Made by a program: the position numbers and the translations under genes | The notes under the pieces: generated by a model | Seen by the model: the letters and a program-made list of their open reading frames with translations, nothing else | Told to the model about the DNA's origin: nothing | Databases searched by the model: none | DNA from: Myrica gale | Taxonomy: Eukaryota; Streptophyta; Magnoliopsida; Fagales; Myricaceae | Direction: 5' to 3' | NCBI GenBank assembly: GCA_963930655.1 | Contig: OZ005621.1 | Location: 19,951,001-20,015,000, forward strand | DNA: 64,000 nt | Part shown: positions 47,484 through 60,720 of the stretch, piece by piece | How positions within the stretch are numbered: position 1 is the stretch's first letter | Layout: every line of letters starts with the position of its first letter

Positions 47484-48977
47484 AGAGCCACCCAAGGTAC
47501 TACACACCTCTTTCCGTGCAAACAAGCTAAGACACCCACCTGTTCAAGTGTTGGGCCGCTGGCACTGGGGAAAGCAAGAAAGCAATACAGGCAGCGAGAA
47601 CAAGGAAGGAGATCGAGGGTTTCAGATCAGATGCCATCAACAAGGAGGGGGAAAACCTGCAGGAGACAAACTTGGTCTGAGGCAGTTTTTCCACTGTCGT
47701 TTTCTTGGTTGATGTCGTTTGCAGTCGTGTTGAGATTCCCTTTTAAAAGATAGGGAAAAGGAATTCTACCTAATTGAAAATTACATGTAAACGGATTGAC
47801 TCTTTTACCCTCGACATGAACGAAGATCTACAATTTCACCTTCCAATAGGTTGGATGCAACCAATTGACTTTGAATAGTTGTTTATAACAAGGAAGCATA
47901 TTGGAAAGATTAGTTAAATCCAATGACTCTCCCTGTAAATCCTCATCCAGAACCATATATAATATCTGGGAAATTTCAGGTCCGGAGAGTTTTAAGAGTT
48001 AATCACTTGTCACGAGATAAAATAGTAATTTCAATAATATTATTGCATACAAATATTATATTTGAAATTCTTTTGTCGAGATCTAGAACACTGCTCACGA
48101 ATCACGATTACGGCATGACACATTCTTTAATTTTTAGATATTGTATTTGAGTGTAAACATTTATATGTATTGTTTATTTTAGCAAAACCCATGATTAAGT
48201 TGGTTTTGTTTAATTGCCCTAGGTGCATGAGGAAATATTAAACCATTTTTGTATAATTAATTTTCTCAATTTTCGTATTTTTTTGCTAGTTATGTGATAA
48301 ACCCATATCAGCAGCTAATTACTTATTTATTCAATTTCACTTGAATAAGTAAAATTTATTACAAAAAACCAAGTTTCAAACTCAAATTAAAACAATAAAG
48401 AATTTGGATGATAAAAAGAAAACTCCAATTATTTGATGTTTACAGGATTACAATCGACATGCAGCCAACCAGCAGAACAAAAAAACAAATTATGTTGGAG
48501 GTAGTGTAGATTCTTTTAAGATTGGTGAAAAGTTTGTTCAAAGTTGTTGGAGTTTGTAAAAAGATATTGTAGTTGATAAAAAAGTGATTATGATAGACAA
48601 ATAGAGGAATGCTAGTTTTCGCCAAATTTTCGAACTAAATAAAATCCGGTAAAAAAGTCTAGTTATCAAAACTAAAATTTCCCTGAGAAACATCATATAA
48701 ATGTATTACTATGAAAATAAACTCAATTTTCTATATAATCATGAAGAAAAAATGTTAATCTTTTATATTAACTTGTATCAGTCAATATCAAGACTTTAGT
48801 TTAATTTTCTACCCAAATTGTATATTCATATTCAGGTAATATATTCCATATTTGGAGTCTATAGTGTCTCTCTCCTTGTTAACGACAATACATTTATTTC
48901 ATCTTAACCATCTCTCATCTCTATCAACCAGAAGTTCTTCAATGCATTCGATTTTCTCTTCGCTCATCTGAGACTAT
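47484..48977. other. No gene seen (copy B)
   Basis: Same AT-rich DNA as 9287-10780, without coding or RNA features that I can support. Confidence 0.6.
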
Positions 48978-49176
48978 GGGCATGTTTGACCCCTAAATAA
49001 TTGGGGTCAAATATTTGGGTTTAATACTAAAAAATTATTCACATGATTTTTTATTATTATAATATTTATTAAAAATCTTCTCTCTCTTCACTTTTTCACC
49101 AACCCCCATAACATTTCTTTACTTTATAATATTTCTCAAACCCCAATACCCAAAATTTTCACCCTCAAACATCCCC
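48978..49176. mobile_element. Short MITE with GGGCATGTTTGA-type ends (copy B)
   Basis: Same as 10781-10979. It lies about 0.7 kb upstream of the kinase 5'-UTR exon and so inside or near its promoter. Confidence 0.5.
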
Positions 49177-49639
49177 AACATATATCTTATGTGATCTCAA
49201 TAAAAAGTTCAAAAAGAATGTTATACTTATTTCTTTCTAAATTATATTTTATAATTTATATTCTAAATAAAATTAAATTTTATAATTTATATTCTAAATA
49301 AAATTATATTTTATAATTTCTAAATTATATTTTACTTTTTTTTTATTTTTTTAGTCTTTATATTTTTTAAAAAAATATTAGTTATTAAATTTATATTTTT
49401 TTATAAAATAATGCGTTTATCAGGTATCTGTTTGTTTCCTTAAATGAAGTATCACATCAGTTAATAAGTCATAGCTGATGTGTTTAATTTTTTATATATT
49501 TTATTAATTTATTATTCAGAATAGATGGAAACAAATGGTCAAGTTGAGAATAAAATTTAAATATCGGGACAGTTATCTGATTGCACATCTGGTGATGATT
49601 AATGAGTAGTGGAATAACATTATTTAATTTATTACTTTA

Positions 49640-51012
49640 AACCAGCACGTGGCCATTTATAAGTGGTCTGTCTTCAAGTACAGCGTGGCTTTCCGTACGC
49701 GATGTGCAACGTAGTCAGAGGAGTAGAAGTAAAAGCAGCAGAGGGAGCAGTAGAAAGTGTTTTTATTTTTATCTTTTCTAGACAGTAGAAAGTGTTTAGA
49801 GTAGAATAGCAATGGCTAAACAAATAGTAATTAATTAACTGATAAAACCCCCCACATTTCCTTTGTTTCCTGTTGGTCGTCTCGGTCTTCGTCTTCTACA
49901 TTTTCACAAACAGATAGAGAGAGAGAGAGAGGTGGAGTTTCAGGCACATTCTCGATTGTCTGTCCTCGATTTTCAGTCCGATTCATCGTAATCGGAGTCG
50001 CACGGCCAAGTGCTCTTCATCGAGGTGCGTTTTGCGTGTATTCGTTAATTGAAGCTGTTGATAATGCTGTGAGAACATAAAGAAGCAATCTTTGGTTTCG
50101 GGGGTCTATTTTCGATTATTTTTGGGTTTTACTTCTCAAAGTTTCTCGATTTTTGGTCTTTGCTGTTATTTGAGTTCTTTGGTTGACGAAAATTGTCAAA
50201 TCTTTTTGACATGTGCTTTGTGGTTTTAGAGCTATTTAAGTTTCATAATATGGGATTTCAAGTAGTAATTGCACGACGTGGTGGTAGTCGCGGTCATGTG
50301 GTATCATGCGATTTCTTTTAGGTTTGATGAGAATTCAGCTCCGTTTTGGGGCTTCGGAAGCCTGGGTTCTTTAGGGTTTATTTATTTATTTATTTTCTAA
50401 TTTGGGCCGTTTGGTTTTCATTTCGGCTTATGGCAATTTAATGCGAAATTCTCTCCTGTCCCACATATAGCAAAAGTCAGACCATTACGCGGGGGATTGT
50501 TCGTTTGGAACTAATTGTGATTTTGGGTTTTCTGTCTGAGGACACTTTTTTTTATAGGCTCTGTCTGAGGAAACCTGATTCCTTGGAAATAGTGAAGTTT
50601 ACATCTTACGTTTTATCTTGTTTTGTTTATCAAATACATGAAACACTCAGCTGATCTCCGCCAAAACAGATTTAATTAATAAAAAACGGGACTGTTGCAG
50701 AAGGTGCTGCCTTGAAACGTATGCATCATTTTTCTTGAAACTTCTGCATCATCGTTTTCCTTTTTGCCCTGTCTGAGCAATCAAATGGAGTGTTTCTTTT
50801 TTTGTGGGAATTTAAATTTGCCTCCTGAAGTAATGATTCAGAAGACTATCATACCTTAAGCTTTTGTAAAATAAGTGTTTTACTTATTCCACGCAATTCT
50901 TGATGCTGAAATCTTGTGGAATGTTGTAGTTTTAGGGTATTGCTGAGGGGGATTTGAGTTTGGGATTTCTGATGTTGAAGAAATAAGAGAATTGAAGGTT
51001 TTGCTCCCCAGG
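49640..51012 (+). promoter_or_regulatory. Promoter, non-coding first exon and 5'-UTR intron of the Raf-like kinase
   Basis: A weak TATA-like TTTATAAG lies near 49655. The probable 5'-UTR exon contains a GA repeat (49914-49931) and ends at 50024 with a good donor (GAG|GTGCGT). The likely acceptor is GCTCCCCAG ending at 51012, seven bases before the start codon. A 5'-UTR intron of about 1 kb is common in plant signalling genes and often boosts expression. The transcription start is not determined. The right limit of the large duplication (50883) falls inside this intron. Confidence 0.55.
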
Positions 51013-51019
51013 CAGGAAA

Positions 51020-53753
51020 ATGTTGGAAGGTGGTCCAAAATTTTCTGGAATCATAGGCCTGAACCACCATGATAATAACTATGATGATTTGTCGCAAGGA
51101 TTTTACCATAAACTCGGCGAGGGTTCCAACATGTCAATTGACAGTTATGCAAGCTTGCAAACAAGCAATGGTGGAGGCTCTGTTGCGATGTCTATAGATA
51201 ACAGCAGTGTTGGTTCAAATGACTCCAACACTCACATTCTGAACCACCAAGGATTGCGGCGGCGTGCTTCTGACAATCAGTCTGTTGCACATAGTGTTAA
51301 TCGCAGAGGAAGAGTCACCCATGCCTTGAGTGATGATGCACTGGCACAAGCATTGATGGACAGCAATTCCCCCACGCTGGGGCTTGAGAATTTTAATGAG
51401 TGGACAATTGATTTGGGGAAGCTTAATATGGGGGCAGCTTTTGCTCAAGGGGCTTTTGGTAAACTCTACAGAGGTACCTATAATGGGGAGGATGTTGCTA
51501 TAAAGATCTTGGAGAGGCCAGAAAATGATCCAGAAAAGGCACAGTTAATGGAGCAACAGTTTCAGCAGGAAGTTATGATGCTGGCCACATTGAAGCATCC
51601 CAATATAGTTCGATTTATCGGTGGCTGTCGAAAGCCAATGGTTTGGTGCATTGTGACAGAGTATGCAAAAGGTGGTTCTGTTCGGCAGTTTTTGATGAAG
51701 CGGCACAATCGGGCTGTTCCATTGAAACTGGCGGTCAAACAAGCCTTGGATGTTGCAAGAGGGATGGCGTATGTGCATGGGCTTGGGCTGATTCACCGGG
51801 ATTTGAAATCTGACAATCTTTTGATTAATGCAGACAAGTCCATAAAGATTGCGGATTTTGGTGTTGCCCGCATTGAGGTGCAGACAGAAGGAATGACACC
51901 AGAGACGGGGACATACCGCTGGATGGCTCCGTATGTATTTTGACCCTTGAACTGTCAAAACTTCTATCATCTCTCTTCTTCAGTGGTATTTATAGCAATA
52001 TCATATCAAGGACCTCAGTATTCTGGTTTTGTTTCTCCCATAACTTGGGCAACCTTCCCTGTGTTTACTTCTTTATTTATAATGTTTATCTGCAGTCATA
52101 TGATGCTCTTAAATTTTTCAGGCGATTGAAATCCACATCATTGCAACTTATTGATTATTTTTATCTTTTGCAAATTTAACTTGTATTGCATCATTCATTT
52201 GTTACCTGGTTAAGAGTACGTCATTGTTCATAGGTAGTAAGTAAATTTTTTCCATAGACTACTTTGTATTTTTGCACCTGAACATGCATATAATTTTTTT
52301 GGTATTGAATTATCCACCACAACATTAATGTGATTGACTGTTCTGAGGGAGATTGTCGAACTCAAACTTGCTGAGGTAGATTTTGGTTTGAAACCTCTGC
52401 AGTGGAAGTTTTGTCTTCTTCGTGAGAGGATATTTTTGTGCTTTGCAAATGTTAATAACGTGATTTTGCATTAAATGATGCACCCTTAGGAACTTCTAGA
52501 CAATTTGCTTTAGATCTTGAGCTAAAGGATTAATTTGCATTAAGATCCTGAGATATTTTTGTACTCCTTGAGAATGCCATATACCGCTTGGAACCTGAGT
52601 ATTGTTTGGTAAGCCTAGAATGCCAAAGTCTTCAATTCATCAGGTTCACCATGTGGCATGCAGGTGGATGGTAGCTTAGTTGTATTCTAAGCTGGCATAA
52701 TTCAAGTACATAGTACGGATGTGATATTTCTAGGAAAATTTATTTCCCTATTAGTTTACTCTACTCCAGATTACCTTTCCTGGTTTACGGATGCCTTTTC
52801 ATGTTTTGAATGTCAACACATGAAATTTTGAGTTTTGGTGGTGGTCGTTACGTACCACACGGAAGTTGAACTTATTTGCAGTCATAGGCCATATCTGTAA
52901 TCTTCACCTATTAGGTAGAGTTCCGCACTAGGCATCCCCTTGGTGGCTTTTGTTACTGCGAATCAGGACAGCTGGGCTGCATTATTTGTTATTCAGGAAA
53001 TGTGAATGAGTTAATTTTTGTTGCTCTATTAGACTATTTGGCAGATTTGGCGAAATTGCAAAACTCCATAGCAGAAGGTTCAGTCTGTGAGAGGTGTGTC
53101 CGTGGACTTTGTAGAAGAGAATACATACCTCAAAGAATGGTCACAGAAGTTGTCACTTCAGTGTGACATGATTGTCTTTCTAATGTAATCCTATTCCTTT
53201 CTCCTAGTTTTGTTTGGGGTTGAAGGACTGATGGAGCCGAGACCCTATTAGTTGAGACTAAGATGTGGTTACGTTTATCTGATAATTGTTCAGCATCTTG
53301 TGAATATCTTGTATACTAGTGACAATCTTGTTCAGCTATGCATTAAAGATATATCTAATTGCTCGAATCTTTTTACATTGTCGTCTACTTGCCTTTCTTC
53401 TCTGATTCTGCAGGGAGATGATTCAGCATAGGCCTTACACACAGAAAGTAGATGTCTATAGCTTTGGGATTGTTCTCTGGGAACTCATTACTGGACTACT
53501 TCCATTCCAGAACATGACAGCAGTGCAGGCAGCATTTGCAGTTGTCAACAAAGGTGTCCGTCCAACCATTCCCAATGATTGCTTACCCATTCTCAGTGAC
53601 ATCATGACCAGATGCTGGGATGCCAACCCTGATGTCAGGCCACCCTTTGCTGAAGTTGTCGAAATGCTAGAGAATGCAGAGACTGATATCATGACGACAA
53701 TCCGCAAGGCGCGTTTTAGGTGTTGCATGGCACAACCAATGACTGCTGATTGA
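51020..53753 (+). CDS. Raf-like MAPKKK, group C (Raf22/Raf28-like protein kinase)
   Basis: Two exons (51020-51930 and 53414-53753) join in phase at the codon for Pro304 in the GTYRWMAPE motif, giving 416 residues. The N-terminal 125 residues are Ser/Asn-rich, beginning [20 protein letters not shown], a signature I recognise from Arabidopsis At2g24360 and At4g31170. The kinase domain follows: Gly-rich loop ([12 protein letters not shown]), catalytic Lys162 in [14 protein letters not shown] (259-266), DFG (279-281), activation loop with [15 protein letters not shown], and the conserved [11 protein letters not shown]. All catalytic residues are present, so it should be an active cytosolic Ser/Thr kinase; its substrate cannot be inferred. 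The 1.48-kb intron is GT-AG and shows no insertion. Confidence 0.95.
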
Positions 53754-54257
53754 TCCCAGAAGAAAACATCGGACAAGAAAACAGCTACAAGGTCATAAAC
53801 AAGGGAAGAAATGGGAGAAGTTGGAAAAAGGGTAGGAGAAAGAGTGATTTGCGTCTTAGCCTTGTGTATTTATCACGTTTAAGAACTGTTATTACAAAAC
53901 TGTTGGTTTTGGGTTTCTATTTTGATGGATTATGTTGCTGAATTAGTAATAGACGAGAATTCATCCGTATGTATACATGCTATCATATTTGGAGTGTTAA
54001 CCTTCCTTGTTTATTTGTTCCATTTTCTCCAAAAATTTGCAATTTATCCATTACATGGAATCTTTAAATCCACCCTACAGACTGAAACTAATGTATCCTC
54101 TGTGGTGGTTCGTTTGTTCTACAATTACAGTGAATTTAGGAAGCCAGTTTTCGTCAAGGAACTTGCAGGTCTAAGGTTCTTTTGTGCTACATTAAAGAAG
54201 CCAGTTTTCGATCTCATCAAGGAATTTGTAGGTCCTAAAGGTGAGCACAGAATATAA

Positions 54258-55272
54258 AACACTTAGCTGCATTTTATTGGATGATATTGTCACTACACGA
54301 GACGAAAACAGTTGGATTCTACATGATACGGAGAACTTGACCTGCTAGAGTAGCGGTAGATGGAAGGATACCACCTTGGGTGGTGTGGAGTGGCTCGGGC
54401 CCCTCCTCTGCCTGGATCATGCTCAATATTGCGCTTGCCTATGTATCGAATAGGTTTATTTTTTGTCTTCATATCTCACCGCCCAGGCTTACGAGCAGCA
54501 TGGCTGTCATATCTCAGGCCTAAGTTCCAGAGGAAATTCAGACTGCTGAGCCACCTTAGATGAATGCAAGGCAGCTGCTCAGTTGGGCATTTCTTTCCGA
54601 GAGGAAATATCCATAAACACCAATGAGCTATGAGCACTTACTTAAATTGACATTCTTTCTCGTGAAAATATTAAGAAGGATGAGAATATGGATTTAAGAC
54701 CTACTAAACTGCACATACATAACTTACTTTCTTAGTAATAATAGCATTATTAACATGCTTTGATAGGAAGATTAACACCATAGGAAGCTTAAAGAAGTAT
54801 GTTGGACGTACTTAACAAGAGATTCTTCTGGGTTGTAAGTTGAAGGAAACAAAACAGTACCAAAGTAATATTAACATGGATTATCTTTAAATTCAACACT
54901 ACTTTGGATACGTTTCGAAGCCAACCTTATCTTCGTAGTATCCAAAGAACTGTACAACGTAATCAGATCCCATATATCCTTAAAAAAACTGAAATTATAA
55001 TAAACATATGTGACATAATTGCTTCTTTAAGTCTTTGAAGTGTTCTTCATCAATTGCGGCTAAACACTTAAGATGGCAAATGTGAGCAAGATCTCATGAC
55101 TTTCTTCAGTTTTGATGTCTGAGAAACGGAATGGTTTTGTTACGTAAGCAGCAGAAGCTATACAATGAGATCCTGCAAGCTGAAGAAGCCACTCTGTGTT
55201 GCAGGTGGCATTTGGAAAGGTAAGCATGCGCACCTTACCAAACTTCAGTCACAAATGTTTGATGGCCTTTGA
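54258..55272. other. Intergenic region between convergent genes, nothing recognised
   Basis: Contains the 3' end of the kinase on the left and of the ATG18b-like gene on the right. A slightly GC-rich patch at 54355-54560 has open frames but no motif I know. Confidence 0.5.
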
Positions 55273-55734
55273 TCATGAACTGGAGGCGTCATCTGGGACC
55301 ACACTTAAAAGATTAAATTCATGCTCCAGAGTCCATGAAGGCTCATTTCGCTGGTTCAAGCTAAAGCTGTACTCCTGGAGGTACCCATTGTAGGTTATGA
55401 TGGATATGGTAGCCCTAGAAAATCCAAAACCGAAAGAATGAAAGACAATAGGAGAATTCCTAAAATATATTAAGGAGATCATATAAAGAACTGCACAGTA
55501 TATCCTTATAAAGCTCGAGGGATAATATATCTAATCCACTTGGAAGTTCATAGCAAATAAAGAATCATGACCTTCACTCAATACATATTAGTAGGTTATG
55601 CCAGCCATTTGCACGTTCCACTATTTTATTAAGATTCAAGGTTCAACGTTCCATGGGAAATTAATGACAGGGATCGCCTTGGTGCCCAAGTGTATGGAGT
55701 AGTACGTGAGGTACAAGATGTAATTCCTAGGATT

Positions 55735-57010
55735 AAGGCAACCCAAGAGGGGGGGTGAATTGGATTTCCAAACTTTTTCGCTTTTAACCCCTAATATCAT
55801 GTTGCAAAGTAAAAACTAGTTTAGCACAAGTATATAGATACAACAAGTGTAAATAAGTGTTAAATGTAAAGAGTAAGGTTAAAGAAGCAAACACAATATT
55901 TTTAGGTGGTTTGGAAAACCCGCTTACATCCACCCCTCAAGCTCATTTACCGAGCCTTAAGTTTTCTCACTATTCTCCAAATAGTGTACACTCTAGCTTT
56001 CGGGTGCTAGAAAACCATAAAAGTGTTTTTCCGAGCTCAACACTCACAACCCAAGTGGTTTTTCAGGTGCATCACTCAACCTAACCAAGCTTGAGAACCC
56101 TCTTTAAGCTTCTTTAGTGAACAACCTCACTAAAGGAATCACCTCTCTTGAGAATGGAGATATAAGAATAAACTCTCTCAAAGAGTAGATATGAAATGGA
56201 AAGCCCTATTTCTTTGATTCACACAATGACAAGGATAAGAAAATGTGATTTGTGTAAATGATATGAGAAATATGAAATACGAAGGTTTAAGATCTTTCTC
56301 AAGCTATATAAATGATATGTGGTTGTTCTCTCTCGTTTAAAGGCAATAGGAAGGTCTTTATATAGGTCACATATGAAAACTAATCGTTTATAGCCGTTAG
56401 AGGTCATTGTCAAAATTCAAGATGAGCCGGTTGACCACTACATGAACCGGTTGACTGCTTCAAGTTATCGTTACCCCAACGGTCACAATGTCAGAACCTC
56501 AAAGGATATATTTTCAAAAATATATACCGGTCGGCCGCTTCACCAGCCGGTCGACCTCCTCAACCTAAGCACGTAATCCGGTTCATTTAAAACCGTTTTT
56601 TTTTACCACTTTGAAACACTCAATTTTAAAGACTAGCTTCCCATAAGTATATAAAAGGTTTGAGAGTTTGATTGAGGTGTTTTGAAACCATTAAAAACAT
56701 TTTGATCTTCCAAGCAAGAGGTAAAACGGTTTATGCACGTTTTGAAAGATATGCAAGTGTGTGATTCAAATCCTTGTCAAAAGTGAAACTAAGAGTTAGA
56801 AGGTTATACACTAAGGTCTTGAAACTTCACTTTTGAGCTCCTTGCATCTTGATTTTCAATCTTCTAGTCTTTAGCTCTTTGATAGAAATGTCTGTCTTTG
56901 AAGATGTGCATTTTGTAAACTTAATCTATTTATTGAAATCATCAAAATATTGATTGTGAACAAAAGACAACACAAGACAGGGTAGGGAAGCCACTAGAAG
57001 CATCAAACGA
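55735..57010. mobile_element. Probable LTR or retroelement fragment in an ATG18b-like intron
   Basis: Begins with CCCAAGAGGGGGGGTGAATT, a string I associate with dispersed plant retroelement repeats, and contains repeated ACCGGTTGACC/CCGGTCGACC words at 56425-56560. Borders, target duplication and coding capacity were not found, so the type is uncertain. Confidence 0.35.
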
Positions 57011-57445
57011 GTACTTTGCAAGTTATTAACTAAGGCATCAGGGGACATATTCAACATTCATAAGACAAAATGGTTTAAAACCACTTGGATCAGTTTGAGG
57101 TGGGGGCTTTAGCAATGGCGAGAGCAACAACCATATAGGAGGGTGCTTGGGCTACATAGTTGGCACTCTAGGTGAATCGGCGTGAAAGATTCAATATGCT
57201 GATAGTCCTTTATGTGATACTTATAAGTAGTACATTCAGAGAGTATTAACCTAAGTCGACAAAAATAAAATCCATCAGTTGGGAAAGAAAAAAGATAAAC
57301 CACCAAACATTCTTAAAAACTCACTTGCAAGATACAATTCCAGAGTTGGAAGCATCAGCAACCTTATCAACATGGCGAATCACTGCATTGCTGTACCAGA
57401 AAACCTGATTGCATAAGTACACAGGCTAAATCATATTAAAAGAAA

Positions 57446-57785
57446 GGGATAAATACATTTTTCACTCCAGAATTTTGGAGGGCCTGGCACATTGCACCCG
57501 AATTTTGAATTTTGAGACATTTCACCCCAGAACTTTAGAAGTTCTAGCACATTGCACCCTGCATGTGAGTTTTTAGTTTGCAATTTAGATTTACAGCCTC
57601 AACTCTTCCTTTTACGTTGACCTTCTGTTGAGGGTATAAATGCAAAATCATAGGCCAAAAAATTTGACAGAAGGGTACAATATGACAGACCTTCCAAAGT
57701 TCAGAGGTGAAATGTCTCAAAATTCAAGTTTGGGATGCAATGTGGCAGACCTCCCAAAGTTTAAGGGTGAAAATTGATTTATCCC
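57446..57785. mobile_element. Mutator-type MITE, 340 bp, with 9-bp target duplication
   Basis: Flanked by TAAAAGAAA on both sides (57437-57445 and 57786-57794), the 9-bp size typical of Mutator-like elements. The ends are long inverted repeats: GGGATAAATACATTTTTCAC and, read inward from the right, GGGATAAATCAATTTTCACC. The inner words about GCACATTGCACCC recur in both orientations. It lies in an intron just after an ATG18b-like exon. Confidence 0.85.
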
Positions 57786-59044
57786 TAAAAGAAAAACAAA
57801 AAGAAAAAAGAAGTGCAAGATGCATTTCTATGTCAGAAATGACATTTTGAAATGACTATCCTATAAATATAATACAATATTGGTCTCTCTCTCTCTCTCT
57901 CTTTGTTTTCCTCCTCTAAAAAGTCAAGTCTATGATATAATGGATGGTAATATCATCTCTCTTCAGCTGGAAACCGGAGTGAAAGATTGTAGCAGTCATT
58001 GTAGTGTTGCTCCTGTAGGCTTTTCTATATTTTATTCTACATATATAACTCCAATTGTCGCCTAACACGTTGGGTTATTAAGAAAGGGCAATACTAAGAA
58101 CATAACAAATTAAAATAACTACCTTCATTACTCGCGCGGGGGGGAGGGCGAACAGCAATTAAAAGATAAATTCAAGCTATCCACAGGACCATAAGTCCGC
58201 TTTCTTTTCTTTTATGTTTTTCTTTTATGATGATCTGAAGAAAATTATTAGAAGAGATGTTGAAACAGGAAAACCAACAGATTTTGATGAATCTCATCCA
58301 ACCAGATGCCTCAGTAGGTCTTACACGAGTATGCCCTATTTATAGTTCTCTAATTTTACTGGATCAGCCATTTAATCATTTAATCTGCAGTACGATGTAT
58401 TATCCCAGTATACCAGTTATAATCTGCTTCACCTTTTGACTCCTGCTGTAACAGCACTATGAAGTACGTGATGGTGAGCTGGATCCAGTGCATCTGTAAA
58501 GGAGTCAGGAATTATGGATCCAAGTATGCTACTTGATTTCCTGCTTCTGCTAAGAGTGAAAGGTAAAAAGAAAATACATAAGATCTTTTTGCAAATCTTC
58601 TATAGACTTTAATCGTACCCAAAGAAGATTGACAGAAAATAAAGCACCCCGTGCATCATAAGAAAACAATATAAGCACCCTTTGCATGGCTTTTTGAAAG
58701 ACCAGGATTGTGTTGCTAAGAAAGATGAAGGAAAATATACCACTTCCAAGGTTTCTCAAACCATCACAGAGAGTCCTCTTGAGGTTTTTGGAATTACAAC
58801 TGCTTCTCTCATTAGCTTAAATCTTTGCCTTTAATGCTTCTTTATTGGTGATACCTCCCTCCATATCTAACAATCCATGACTAGTAGTAAATGCCTCCCA
58901 CACGAAAAATATTTCCAACATTTTGTTCCTTCCATGTTTAAGATGGCCAAACACCCACAAAACTACCATCAAAAGGAAAAGAAAATCCCAGTCCTATAAT
59001 ATCCAGGCCAACAGGTTTGTATTACAAGAACCCCTTCAACCCAT

Positions 59045-59220
59045 CCCCCCCCCCCCCCCCCTCACACCACACGTGCGGTAAGCATTTGTTTGTCTCCTGG
59101 CATCTGAATGAATTTTATTTTTCGCTTCCAGAATTCTGAATTAACCAGCCCTACAGATAGCTGGTTGGGCCTGTGTGAGGGAGAGAGGAGGAGGAGGAGG
59201 AGGAGGAGGAGGAGGCTCAA
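59045..59220. repeat. Two microsatellites: a C run and a (AGG)n tract
   Basis: A run of about 17 C at 59045-59061 and about ten AGG units at 59185-59216, both in an ATG18b-like intron. They are likely polymorphic. Confidence 0.85.
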
Positions 59221-60720
59221 TAAGCCATGTTTGAGCCATATTTGTGTCCAACAGTGATACCCTATATGTTGAGGTATTCGTGCTTCATGAGGGCAAGAAG
59301 AAAATTTGATAGTAAAGGTTGTGATAAAAAGTATAGCCTTTCCACAAATACAAGAACAATTCCTTTTCAGTGAAGAAATATAAAGTATACCTTACATAAG
59401 TAACAAGTAAAATACCCAAGAAGCCAAGGCGTACAAACAAAAAATACCCAAGAAGAATCATAAAAGGGCATGAAACTGATTTTTATATCCAAAATCCCAA
59501 ATCTCCATATTATCTATTTCAAAATTCAAGCTGTTTGTCAACACCTTGCTCAAATCACTCTTGCCATGCCAACATGCTGGACTCTCTACTTTCTAGTGGG
59601 CAAATTTGACCCAACAATTGGGGCTTTCCCTCTAGCAACACAATAGGCCAAAGCACTTAGTTTTTTTTTTCTAATTTTATTTTAGATACAGAAATCCATT
59701 CTGTGCATTGGAATCATAAAGCAGAGTATCAAAAAGTGAAAAATATTCAAACTCATAAAACACATAAAAGTATGCAAGTCACATGCTCTAATATTTCACA
59801 TTGTACCAATGTCCCCATTTCTCATGGGGGAAAAAAGAGAGGAGGAAATCATGGGTATAGTTCTCACCTTTGATTCAAAGCAAACTCTAGAGAGAAAACA
59901 TGAAGAGAACCTGAAGAACTTGTGGCCACAAGAATATCTGGAAGTTGCATTGATGGCCCAAACGACAACGAGAATATGGTTGATGTATATGTTCCCCTTC
60001 GAAAACTATATGACTGGCAAAGAAAGACGAGTTAGATTCCAACTGAATGCAATATATTACAATCCCAGAAATTGAAACATTATTTCTTCCAGGAATCTAT
60101 TTTATTTTGAGTCATGGGATAAGGGGAAATCTAGGGCACAACTGAGTATGCATTACCAAAAACATCAGGAGACTGCATTGAGCTACTAAAAGATTTGGTC
60201 CCCTCATTTGATGGAACCACTTTTGAGATTAATTCTCCACTTAGCAAACTATCTTTCACCAGCCCTATTAAGATTATCTATTTTAACCTAGGAATCCCTC
60301 TCTAGATTAAAAAATTTGACTTGTAAGCTTTCTTCTGAATTCTAAAATGAGGGTGACATCAGATTTGAAGCCCTTTGCTTTTCTTAGTGCCCAGCATACG
60401 TAATGGCAGCTGTGTCTATGAAAACTGCTCTAAACATATAATCAAGTACCATAGTTACTCTCCATGAAAGAAATCGTACTGAAAGAGAAGGGCACGCCAT
60501 TCTCACCTTAGTTGCATCAGAAACCAAATGGACTCTTATTATGGTTCCCTGTTCAGAAGCAGTTGCTATGTACGTCCCATTGGAAGAAAGGACGATTGTA
60601 GCCAGAGTGCACGATGTGCATCTATCTGTAATTCAATTTGATTGAGAATACAAATAAAATGAACTAGGGAATGTAAAATTAGTATTGTTTCTTTCATAAG
60701 TAAAAAAACGTGAAATAAAT

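Larger units (their letters stand above)
38198..50883. repeat. Large duplicated segment, copy B
   Basis: Partner of 1-12686. It starts (for the part visible) inside the Ty3 reverse transcriptase and ends at 50883 in the 5'-UTR intron of the kinase. Here the DNA continues normally on both sides: into a complete Ty3 element on the left and the kinase coding region on the right. Copy B therefore looks like the ancestral arrangement, and the junction at 12686/12687 like the derived one. Confidence 0.95.
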
